From Lachnospiraceae bacterium (GTDB lineage Bacteria; Bacillota; Clostridia; Lachnospirales; Lachnospiraceae), in assembly GCA_015057205.1 (NCBI GenBank), contig SVEW01000052.1:1-15357 (forward strand): DNA of 15,357 nucleotides, given 5' to 3'. Every line of letters starts with the position of its first letter. The stretch's first letter is position 1. Below the pieces are notes generated by a model that was not told the DNA's origin, searched no databases, and saw only the letters and a list, made by a program, of their open reading frames with translations. This document shows positions 1 through 6,540 of the stretch, piece by piece. The position numbers and the translations under genes were made by a program.

Positions 1-691
1 ACCCTCTGCCAACGCACACGGTGAGTCCGTACACCTCCTGCACTCCCGCCTCAAAAAGCGTTCTGACTGCAGCATCTATCGTCGCACCTGTTGTGTAGAT
101 ATCATCCACGAGCAGAATTTTATTTAATTGTAACTCATTTTTGCCTAGTTGAAAAGCGTTTTTCACATTATTTTTACGTCCTGCATCATTTAATTCCTTT
201 TGCGGTCTTGTAAGCCTTACTCTTTCAAGGAAATCCGGGTAAACCGGCACCTTACATTTTTTTCCAATTTCCTTCGCAATCAGTTCTGCCTGATTGTATC
301 CACGTTGCCGCTTTCGTTTTTTATGAAGTGGAATCGGGACAATCCCGTCTACCCGCAAACCATGTATGTAACCTCTAAATTGCATTGCCATTTCTTTTCC
401 GAAAAACTCTGCCACATCTCGATTGTGACCATATTTCAACTCATACATTAACCGGCTGGCCGCTTCATTGTACTGATACAGACTCCGGTTATTTACAAAT
501 CCGTGGGGATTTTTTCTGCAATCATAGCACAGACTTGCCCCCTCTTCCTTTACAGTTTTTCCGCAGCAAAGGCAGATAGGGTCTTTCACACGGATTAATT
601 CTTTTTTACATCGGGGACACAAATGCGTTCCCCCTTCTATTAATTTTTTGCACCCGCAACATTTTGGCGGATACAGCCATTCTCTTAACAT
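1..691 (-). CDS. comF: ComF family protein (3' end beyond window)
   Basis: ComF-family protein, linked to DNA uptake in competent bacteria, with a phosphoribosyltransferase fold. I translated 230 codons from the ATG at 691; the C-terminus lies past the left edge, but probably little is missing because ComF proteins are usually about 220-240 residues. Seen in the sequence: an N-terminal zinc-ribbon region with cysteine pairs C11/C14, C25/C28, C40/C43 and C55/C58; a VPIPLH segment near 118-123; a RGYNQAELIA segment near 130-139; and a PRPP-binding motif ILLVDDIYTTGAT at about 192-204. The start overlaps the end of recD2 by 7 bp (ATGTTAA), so translation is probably coupled. A purine-rich AGAGGG abuts the ATG with no spacing, which also fits coupling. 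No ComFA helicase is next to it; the partner here is RecD2. The exact role outside Bacillus is uncertain. Confidence 0.93.
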   Translation of the reverse strand, partial: MLREWLYPPKCCGCKKLIEGGTHLCPRCKKELIRVKDPICLCCGKTVKEEGASLCYDCRKNPHGFVNNRSLYQYNEAASRLMYELKYGHNRDVAEFFGKEMAMQFRGYIHGLRVDGIVPIPLHKKRKRQRGYNQAELIAKEIGKKCKVPVYPDFLERVRLTRPQKELNDAGRKNNVKNAFQLGKNELQLNKILLVDDIYTTGATIDAAVRTLFEAGVQEVYGLTVCVGRG

Positions 692-2907
692 CCCTCTAAA
701 GCAATCTCCCTCATTCGATCTTTTAACCCGCTATAACGGGTTAACTGCTGCCCATTTTCTACCATCTGGGCAAATACGCGTTCATCCCCTACAAGGGTAA
801 CGCATTTTTTCGCCCTGGTCACAGCAGTATATAATAAATTCCGGTTCATCAACGGTCGCGGTCCCTGCAAAAGCGGTATCACAACTGCCGGATATTCACT
901 ACCCTGGGACTTATGTACCGTAACCGCATAGGCAAGTTCCAATTCATCCAACTGCGCAAACGGATAAAACACTACCCTGCTTTCCTCATATACCACCTCA
1001 ACCCGTTCCATAACGTTGTCTATTTTGCGAATGATACCGGTGTCCCCGTTAAAGACCCCCATACCCTGATCTATCACCACATTGTATCGGTTCGTAATCT
1101 CCCATGGTAACTGGTAGTTGTTTTTAATCTGCATTACCTTATCGCCTTCACGAAATAACGTGTTGCCCACCTTCTTTTCTTCCTTGGATGGTTTCTCCGG
1201 ATTGAGGTAATGCTGTAGCACCTCATTCAAATGCTCTACCCCCAACAATCCCTTCCGCGTCGGGGTCATCACCTGTATATCAAGCGGCCCGGCATCCACG
1301 TACCCTGGCAGTTTTTGCAAAACCAGTTGCAGTGTAACATTGATAACCTGATTCGCATCATATCGCTTCAAAAAGAAGAAATCTTTATTTTTATTATCCA
1401 ATGACACCATCTGTCCTTGATTTATACAGTGGGCATTTACAACAATGCTACTTTCTTCCCCCTGCCGATAGACTTTATTTAAGCGCACCACAGGAACCGT
1501 TCCTGCCTCAATCATATCTTGCAAAACACTTCCCGGTCCAACACTTGGCAACTGATCCGCATCCCCCACAAGAATCAGTCTGGTGCCGGCTACAAGCGCT
1601 TTTAAAAGTGCATAAAACAGATTTATATCCACCATGGACATCTCATCTATAATTACAACATCGTATTCCAATGGATTCTCATCATCCCGTCCAAACGTGC
1701 CTTGCTGCTCCATCCCACCGCCAACTTCCAGTAACCGGTGAATCGTTTTTGCCTCCACACCTGTTACTTCACTCATTCGCTTGGCCGCACGGCCGGTTGG
1801 TGCCGCCAGCGCAATATCCCGATTTTCCATTTCAAAATATCGAATAATCGCATTGATAATGGTTGTCTTTCCGGTACCCGGTCCTCCCGTCAATACCAGC
1901 AATCCTTTTTGCACTGCGCTACGTATCGCCTGCTTTTGCAAATCGTCCAACCGGATATTCTGCTCTTTTTCCACCATATCCAAAAAGCGGGTGAGTTCCG
2001 TTTCTTTAACCGGGTATGCCACATCCAGTTCCTTTATCATACGCGCTGCGTTCTGTTCCATATGAAAAAATCCTGCCAGGTATACATCCGGGTACTCTCC
2101 GGTTTCGTTTTTTCGCAGAACAAGCTTCCGTTCCATCGCTAAATTCTCTATCTGAGCGCCGACTACATCCGTATCAACCTGTAAGATTTCGGCAGCCATG
2201 GCTAACATTTTTTCCCAAGGCAAAAACGTGTGTCCAAAGGCAACGGCTTGCTGTAGTGTATATACAATTCCACTCCGAATTCGATAATCCGAGTCCACGC
2301 GAATTCCCACCTTCGTGGCAATTTCATCCGCCCGCTTGAATCCCACGCCGGGTATTTCATCGGCAATGCGGTAAGGATTATCATTAATGATACGATACAT
2401 TTCAATTCCGTATTTTTGATAAATCCGCACACCTAGAGTCATCTGGATTCCATATTTCTGTAAAAACATCATCGCCTGGCGCAAATCCTTTTTCCGTTGC
2501 ATCTGGTCTCCAATGTCCATAGCCTTCTTCTCACTGATTCCCGAAATCTCTGCTAATCGCTCCGGCTCTTCCTCAATAATTCGGAAGGTATCTTCCCGAA
2601 ATCGCTTTACAATTCTGGCCGCCAATGCCACACCGATTCCCTTGATGGCTCCGGAGCCAAGGTAACGCTCCATTTCTATTGCATCTGCCGGCGCTACTTC
2701 CTCATAAGAAGACACTTGAAACTGTTCCCCGTAACTGGGGTGTACTCCCATCTCGCCGTGCAAGAGCAGACTCAATCCCGGCTCAATGCCACCAATATAT
2801 CCAACGGCTGTATATTCTTCTTCCTCACTTACTATATCAAATACCGTATACCCGTTCTCTTCATTGTGATAGCGGACATTCGATACATATCCTTGCAATT
2901 CTTCCAA
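685..2907 (-). CDS. recD2: RecD2-family ATP-dependent DNA helicase
   Basis: RecD2 (RecD/TraA family) 5'-3' superfamily 1B helicase that acts without RecBC, with roles in DNA repair and replication-fork maintenance known from Bacillus and Deinococcus. 740 residues, the normal size. Domains seen: an N-terminal OB-like region (1 to ~80); helix-hairpin-helix segments around 84-103 (GSGAIKGIG), 121-129 and 185-197 (IPGVGFKRADEIA); Walker A GGPGTGKT at 341-348; Walker B IIDE at 419-422; GDADQLPSVGPG at 448-459; a VHKSQGSEYP motif and a YTAVTRAKK motif near the C-terminus. The start codon is TTG at 2907, chosen because GGAGGG lies 6 bases upstream and the protein start matches the family. It follows the flagellar terminator and overlaps comF, forming a recD2-comF pair. 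No clear promoter of its own was found in the 40 bases upstream. Confidence 0.96.
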   Translation of the reverse strand: MEELQGYVSNVRYHNEENGYTVFDIVSEEEEYTAVGYIGGIEPGLSLLLHGEMGVHPSYGEQFQVSSYEEVAPADAIEMERYLGSGAIKGIGVALAARIVKRFREDTFRIIEEEPERLAEISGISEKKAMDIGDQMQRKKDLRQAMMFLQKYGIQMTLGVRIYQKYGIEMYRIINDNPYRIADEIPGVGFKRADEIATKVGIRVDSDYRIRSGIVYTLQQAVAFGHTFLPWEKMLAMAAEILQVDTDVVGAQIENLAMERKLVLRKNETGEYPDVYLAGFFHMEQNAARMIKELDVAYPVKETELTRFLDMVEKEQNIRLDDLQKQAIRSAVQKGLLVLTGGPGTGKTTIINAIIRYFEMENRDIALAAPTGRAAKRMSEVTGVEAKTIHRLLEVGGGMEQQGTFGRDDENPLEYDVVIIDEMSMVDINLFYALLKALVAGTRLILVGDADQLPSVGPGSVLQDMIEAGTVPVVRLNKVYRQGEESSIVVNAHCINQGQMVSLDNKNKDFFFLKRYDANQVINVTLQLVLQKLPGYVDAGPLDIQVMTPTRKGLLGVEHLNEVLQHYLNPEKPSKEEKKVGNTLFREGDKVMQIKNNYQLPWEITNRYNVVIDQGMGVFNGDTGIIRKIDNVMERVEVVYEESRVVFYPFAQLDELELAYAVTVHKSQGSEYPAVVIPLLQGPRPLMNRNLLYTAVTRAKKCVTLVGDERVFAQMVENGQQLTRYSGLKDRMREIALEGC

Positions 2908-2946
2908 GGTTTACCCTCCACTTGTTTCCTTTTCTTTCCCACACCG

Positions 2947-2978
2947 AAAAAGAAGAAGGTGTTTGCCCTTCTTCTTTT
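2947..2978 (-). terminator. Rho-independent terminator after the flgJ-like gene
   Basis: A perfect 12-bp stem of a pyrimidine-rich arm (CCTTCTTCTTTT) and its complement (AAAAGAAGAAGG) surrounds a 7-base loop. It lies 16 bases past the rod-binding gene stop and before the recD2 TTG. In the minus-strand RNA the 3' arm itself ends in a run of U, so the U tract partly sits in the stem; it is less GC-rich than a textbook terminator and may act in both directions or leak. It marks the likely end of the mbl-flagellar transcript. Confidence 0.75.
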
Positions 2979-2993
2979 GTTTATAAGATGAAT

Positions 2994-3371
2994 TTATTTG
3001 GTTTCATTCGTATCCGCCAACGTAATATTCGGCGCTCCGTAATTACGCTTCATCTGCTCGTAAAGCATCTGCGCAATTCCCAAATCACCGCGTTCAGAAC
3101 TGCTTGCTGCATACTGCTTGATCAGTTCCTCTTTGTAGTAATCCTTTAACTGCTGGTTGGCCGAACTACTGTCTTTGCTCTCGGGAACCATCTTCTGCAT
3201 GGACTTGAACACCTGCTCTGTAAAATAGGCTTCAAACTCCTTACAGACACTCATCAGCTCCTCATCGGTCGCCTTCGCTAAATCACCCTTCAGACTTCCC
3301 TCCAGCTGTCTGGACACCTGAGAGCCACCGGCTGCCTCTGCGTATGCGCCTGCTAATGCATCTACTCCCAT
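2994..3371 (-). CDS. flgJ: Rod-binding protein, single-domain FlgJ type
   Basis: 125-residue protein with the rod-binding domain that forms the N-terminal half of FlgJ, which caps and assists assembly of the flagellar rod outside the membrane. Seen: the family core CKEFEAYFTEQVFKSMQKM at about residues 43-61, then a polar linker and a second helical block with DYYKEELIKQYA and GDLGIAQMLYEQM. The muramidase/glucosaminidase domain of proteobacterial FlgJ is absent, which is usual in Firmicutes; a separate enzyme must open the peptidoglycan. The ATG at 3371 has GGAGGT 5 bases upstream, and it starts 11 bp after the FlgG-like stop, so the genes are cotranscribed. Assignment rests on the motif plus the flagellar context. 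Confidence 0.88.
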   Translation of the reverse strand: MGVDALAGAYAEAAGGSQVSRQLEGSLKGDLAKATDEELMSVCKEFEAYFTEQVFKSMQKMVPESKDSSSANQQLKDYYKEELIKQYAASSSERGDLGIAQMLYEQMKRNYGAPNITLADTNETK

Positions 3372-3382
3372 AGGCTACCTCC

Positions 3383-4201
3383 TTATCTTCTTAGACTGTT
3401 TGCCTGTCCAAGCATATCGTCGGACGCCTGAATTGCTTTCGAGTTCATCTCATACGCACGCTGTGCAACAATCAGATTTACCATCTCATCTGCAACCTGT
3501 ACGTTCGAACCCTCCAAATATTTATTAACCACGTCGCTCTTAATCAAGCCTGCGGTTGTTGCCTCATTCATCGCACCACCGGATGCTGCTGTTACAGCAT
3601 ATCGGCTTCCACTTACCTTATCCAACCCTGCCGGATTATTAAACTGCCATACACCAATGGTCTGATTCAAACTAATGTATTTGCCTTCATTGTCCATGTA
3701 ACCAAGTTCACCGGTCTTCGAAGTAAACGTCACCTGATTGTTCGGAACATTCTCCGGTAATACAATGGCATTCCCCTTGGTATCCAAAACCGGATATCCA
3801 TCAGATGTTGCCAGCGTCCATCCTGTTGTACCTCTGCTCCACTTAAAATCTCCATTACGGGTGTAATAGGTTTCCCCGTCACCACCACGTACTGCAAAGA
3901 ATCCCTGTCCGGAAATACAAAATGCTGTTGGACTCTCACTTGCTAACATTGGTCCTTGCACAAAACTTGTGGTAATGGATGACAATCGAGTACCCAATCC
4001 CACCTGTGCTCCAACCGGTTTCTGTGCTCCATTCGCGGTAGTGGTTCTCGTCTGAATATTCTGGTATAGCAAAGACTTAAACTCCGCTTTATCATTCTTA
4101 AAACCTGTAGTATTAACATTCGCCAGGTTATTTGAAATCGTATCTACATTGGCTTGCTGGCTAATCATTCCGGATGCCGCACTCCATAATGCTCTCATCA
4201 T
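3383..4201 (-). CDS. flgG: Flagellar rod/hook-basal body protein, FlgG/FlhP type
   Basis: Flagellar basal-body rod protein of the FlgG family (FlhP in B. subtilis naming), part of the distal rod/hook structure. 272 residues from the chosen start. Seen: the N-terminal signature MMRALWSAASGM followed by NNLANVNTTGFK; a central region with SGQGFFAVRG and YYTRNGDF; and the C-terminal FlgG/FlgE signature EGSNVQVADEMVNLIVAQRAYE. A longer reading to 4240 adds 13 residues not like the family and runs into an upstream hairpin; the start at 4201 has AAGGAG 10 bases upstream and places the conserved N-terminus at residue 1. A second ATG immediately follows (4198). Paralogue of the next gene upstream; no signal peptide, as expected for type III export. 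Confidence 0.94.
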   Translation of the reverse strand: MMRALWSAASGMISQQANVDTISNNLANVNTTGFKNDKAEFKSLLYQNIQTRTTTANGAQKPVGAQVGLGTRLSSITTSFVQGPMLASESPTAFCISGQGFFAVRGGDGETYYTRNGDFKWSRGTTGWTLATSDGYPVLDTKGNAIVLPENVPNNQVTFTSKTGELGYMDNEGKYISLNQTIGVWQFNNPAGLDKVSGSRYAVTAASGGAMNEATTAGLIKSDVVNKYLEGSNVQVADEMVNLIVAQRAYEMNSKAIQASDDMLGQANSLRR

Positions 4202-4245
4202 AGGCAATTCACTCCTTACTGCAAAACTATAAAGCCTCAAAACTA

Positions 4246-4265
4246 TTATCGTACATTTACGATAA
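4246..4265 (-). other. Hairpin in the flgF-flgG spacer
   Basis: The 105-bp spacer between the two rod genes contains an AT-rich 8-bp inverted repeat (TTATCGTA and TACGATAA) around a 4-base loop. Outside it, GCCTT on one side and GAGGC on the other could add an outer stem on the minus-strand RNA, followed by TTTATAG. It is too AT-rich to be a convincing terminator. It could be an attenuator or an RNA-processing site that sets the ratio of the two rod proteins. This is inference only. Confidence 0.4.
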
Positions 4266-4306
4266 ACTGAAAAGGCATTCCCATGACATTTCGCAAAACT
4301 TTCACC

Positions 4307-5110
4307 TTATCCAACTCTTCCAAGGCTGTTTACTGCTTTATCAATGGTTTCATCAATGGTCTGAATTACCTTCTGATTGGATTCGTATGCTCTTGTCACA
4401 GTAATCATTTCCACCATCTCACTTACCACATTCACATTGGACATCTCTAATACTCCCTGGTAAATCTCCACGTCAGCAGGTGTCACTCTTCCGCCGTCAA
4501 CCAGCTGATACATATTCTCACCGTAATGCTCCAAATAATTGTAGTCAGCAATATCCACCACGCCAATCTTTCCAACCGGCTGCTCGTCCTGATAGATATT
4601 TCCCTGTGTATCTACTGTAAATGGATGATTCGGATCTAATCGAATATAATTATTCCGGCCATAATCTGAATTGGTTGCGCCATTCTGATTCAGCACGTAA
4701 TCTCCATCCTTGGTTACCAGATAGCCTTCCTTTGTAAGCTTGAACGCCCCATCTCTTGTATACTTCACAGAAGACTCTCCGGCCTTGTTGGTAAAAGCGA
4801 TGGCAAAAAAGCCTGCTCCACCAATAGAAAAATCCGTATTATTCTCTGTTTCACGCAGCGATCCCTGAGAGTGATCCGTATAATTCTCACCAATCTTTGC
4901 GCCAAGGCGCACCTTTCCCAATCGATCATTCAGATAAAAGCTGGAAGAATCCTTGATTCGGTACCCAAACATTGCATCAAAAGACTGGGTAGTCGCTCCT
5001 TCCTTCTTAAATCCATTGGTTGCGGAATTGGCCAGATTATTTGTTAATACATCCATACGGTTCATCTGGTTGATCATTCCGGTGTAAGCTGTGTACAATC
5101 CTTTAATCAT
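4307..5110 (-). CDS. flgF: Flagellar rod/hook-basal body protein, FlgF/FlhO type
   Basis: 267-residue flagellar basal-body rod protein, the FlgF-like (FlhO-like) partner of the downstream FlgG-like protein. Seen: the N-terminal family signature MIKGLYTAYTGMINQMNRMD with NNLANSATNGFKK; a central SIGGAGFFAI and YTRDGAFKLTKEGYLVT segment; and the C-terminal MSNVNVVSEMVEMITVTRAYESNQKVIQ helix. The ATG at 5110 has AAGGGG 9 bases upstream. It lies 43 bp after mbl. Order mbl, then two rod paralogues, matches mbl-flhO-flhP in B. subtilis, which supports calling this the FlgF/FlhO member; the FlgF versus FlgG label on sequence alone is less certain because the two are homologous. Confidence 0.9.
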   Translation of the reverse strand: MIKGLYTAYTGMINQMNRMDVLTNNLANSATNGFKKEGATTQSFDAMFGYRIKDSSSFYLNDRLGKVRLGAKIGENYTDHSQGSLRETENNTDFSIGGAGFFAIAFTNKAGESSVKYTRDGAFKLTKEGYLVTKDGDYVLNQNGATNSDYGRNNYIRLDPNHPFTVDTQGNIYQDEQPVGKIGVVDIADYNYLEHYGENMYQLVDGGRVTPADVEIYQGVLEMSNVNVVSEMVEMITVTRAYESNQKVIQTIDETIDKAVNSLGRVG

Positions 5111-5153
5111 ACTCTCAAGCCCCTTTCCTTTCGTACTGCGTGACGATTATTCT

Positions 5154-6146
5154 TTATTCAATTGACTTCCCTGTCATACTCTCCACGTATTTACCTGTTC
5201 CGATTGCCACACATGTCATAGCATCATCGGCTACCATGGTATTAATGCCGGTCTTAGACTGAATTAATTCGTCCAATCCGCGGAGCATAGCCCCGCCACC
5301 GGTCAATACGATTCCGCGGTCGGCAATATCTGCTGCCAACTCTGGCGGAGTTTTCTCCAAAACGCTGTGTACCGCTTCCACAATCTGAACGGTTGTCTCG
5401 CGTAACGCTTCTTCAATCTCTGAAGAAGAAATCGGTACACTCTTCGGTAATCCCGTAACCAGATTACGTCCACGTACATCCATTGTCATATCCTCTGACA
5501 ACGGATAGCAGGTTCCCACCTTAATCTTTACTTCTTCTGCGGTTCGCTCACCAACCAGCAGATTATGTTTCTTACGCATATAACGCACGATTGCCTCATC
5601 AAAATCATCTCCGGCAATCTTAACCGAGGTACTAACTACCGTACCTTTCAAAGAAATAACTGCGATATCCGTCGTACCACCACCGATATCTACAATCATG
5701 TTTCCACATGGCTTGTCAATATCAATACCTGCACCAATGGCAGCTGCAATCGGCTCTTCAATGATAAAAACTTCTCTCGCGCCACAGTTCACTGCAGCAT
5801 CTTCCACTGCCTTCTTCTCAACTTCTGTGGCTCCGCTTGGAACGCATACCGCAATATTCAACTTACGGTAAATCTTCTTTCCAATGGATTTCTGAATGAA
5901 GTAACGAAGCATCTTCTCCGTTACCGTATAATCCGAAATAACACCCTGCCGAAGAGGTCTTACCGCAGTAATGTTCCCCGGAGTTCTTCCAAGCATCAGA
6001 CGAGCATCTTCTCCAATTGCTCTAATCTTCTGTGTATCCCTGTCAAATGCAACAACGGACGGCTCTTTTAACACAACGCCTTTTCCTCGAATATATACTA
6101 AAATACTCGCTGTTCCTAAATCAATTCCAATATCTGTAGAAGCCAT
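5154..6146 (-). CDS. mbl: MreB-like actin, Mbl type (rod shape determination)
   Basis: Bacterial actin of the MreB/Mbl family that forms membrane-bound filaments and guides the elongation machinery along the side wall. 330 residues, normal for the family. Seen: the phosphate-1 motif DIGIDLGTASILV at 5-17; PSGATEVEKKAV at about 103-114; FIIEEPIAAAIG at 127-138; the phosphate-2 motif IVDIGGGTTDIAV at 151-163; and the adenosine motif GIVLTGGGAMLRG at 278-290. ATG at 6146 with a GGGG-type site upstream. A near-consensus promoter lies about 95 bp upstream. I choose Mbl over MreB because the following genes are flagellar rod paralogues, as in B. subtilis mbl-flhO-flhP, and no mreC/mreD follow. That choice is by context, not by diagnostic residues. 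Confidence 0.92.
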   Translation of the reverse strand: MASTDIGIDLGTASILVYIRGKGVVLKEPSVVAFDRDTQKIRAIGEDARLMLGRTPGNITAVRPLRQGVISDYTVTEKMLRYFIQKSIGKKIYRKLNIAVCVPSGATEVEKKAVEDAAVNCGAREVFIIEEPIAAAIGAGIDIDKPCGNMIVDIGGGTTDIAVISLKGTVVSTSVKIAGDDFDEAIVRYMRKKHNLLVGERTAEEVKIKVGTCYPLSEDMTMDVRGRNLVTGLPKSVPISSSEIEEALRETTVQIVEAVHSVLEKTPPELAADIADRGIVLTGGGAMLRGLDELIQSKTGINTMVADDAMTCVAIGTGKYVESMTGKSIE

Positions 6147-6242
6147 TTTCTTCCCCTTTCATTCACTTACGCATTTGCCTACTTTGTCTATATTTGTAGT
6201 GTTAGACACAGTCCAACAGAATAATCATAGAATATCTATCTT

Positions 6243-6270
6243 ATTATATACAATCCCACGGTTTTTTCAA
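6243..6270 (-). promoter_or_regulatory. Sigma-A promoter of the mbl operon
   Basis: On the minus strand, -35 TTGAAA (6265-6270) and -10 TATAAT (6243-6248) are separated by 16 bp. This is close to consensus and predicts a start near 6236 with a leader of about 90 bases. A weaker second pair, TTGGAC and TATAGA with an 18-bp spacer, lies closer to the gene (about 6186-6215). Confidence 0.75.
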
Positions 6271-6340
6271 ACCCTTTTTTGTATTTTTCCTTGAAAAACA
6301 TAGTTATTTTAAACTTTTTTAAATTTTTTTATACTTTTTT
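6262..6340. other. Phased A/T tracts upstream of the mbl promoter
   Basis: Eight homopolymer-like tracts of four to seven T (one of them A) have centres at about 6264, 6277, 6286, 6296, 6308, 6317, 6327 and 6337. The mean spacing is about 10.4 bp, the helical repeat, so the DNA should be intrinsically curved. The run begins at the mbl -35 box and extends upstream, where A tracts can act as an UP element for RNA polymerase. Confidence 0.6.
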
Positions 6341-6379
6341 CGCTTTTCTTCACACAGCCATCACATACGACCAATATAC

Positions 6380-6500
6380 TAAACGAGTACTAGCTAATTA
6401 GCTAATATAATTTTTCATAACTCATGTCCCCTGCGACTTAGTCGTGGGGGACACTCCCCGAACTTTAGGACACCTTGTTGGTGTCCTTTATTTTATATTT
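6380..6500 (+). other. Non-coding block with two strong hairpins and a palindrome
   Basis: Within the 394-bp gap between mbl and uvrA this block has no ORF of note. It contains a perfect 14-bp palindrome TAGCTAATTAGCTA (6391-6404), a 13-bp hairpin at 6425-6453 with a TTA loop whose two non-Watson-Crick pairs are G-U only if the plus strand is the RNA, and a terminator-like hairpin at 6467-6487. A TATAAT at 6406-6411 lacks a matching -35. It may be a small RNA, or a relic of a mobile element end; neither is proven. Confidence 0.4.
6467..6500 (+). terminator. Terminator-like hairpin facing the plus direction
   Basis: Perfect 8-bp stem AGGACACC / GGTGTCCT with loop TTGTT at 6467-6487, followed on the plus strand by TTATTTTATATTTT. 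On the minus strand the hairpin is followed by AAAGTT, so it only looks like a terminator in the plus direction. No recognised plus-strand gene precedes it, which leaves its transcript unexplained. Confidence 0.6.
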
Positions 6501-6509
6501 TCGCTTTTT

Positions 6510-6537
6510 AAAGGACCGGATTTGCATCCGATCCTTT
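6510..6537 (-). terminator. Terminator of uvrB-uvrA
   Basis: A 12-bp stem (AAAGGATCGGAT and ATCCGGTCCTTT) closes on a GCAA tetraloop, starting a few bases after the uvrA stop. The one non-Watson-Crick pair is a G-U wobble in the minus-strand RNA but a C-A mismatch in the plus-strand RNA, so the hairpin is built for the uvrA transcript. The U tract after it is short (UUU then A-rich), so termination may be incomplete. Confidence 0.72.
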
Positions 6538-6540
6538 TTA

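Noticed and set aside
200..579. Plus-strand open frames near the left edge
   Set aside because: They are antisense to comF, whose zinc cysteines and PRPP motif are clear on the minus strand.
4202..4240. N-terminal extension of the FlgG-like protein by 13 residues
   Set aside because: The extension is unlike the family, crosses the spacer hairpin side of the gap, and the ATG at 4201 has an AAGGAG site and the conserved N-terminus.
5565..6071. Plus-strand open frame opposite mbl (168 codons)
   Set aside because: Entirely antisense to conserved actin motifs of mbl; no ribosome site or domain.
6406..6411. TATAAT on the plus strand as a promoter for a small RNA
   Set aside because: The hexamer 17 bp upstream (ACGAGT) is not a -35 and there is no TGn extension; kept only as a note in the block entry.
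6147..6540. A hidden short protein gene in the long intergenic region
   Set aside because: Frames here are short, broken by stops (for example the ATG at 6424 stops after a few codons) and have no ribosome binding site.
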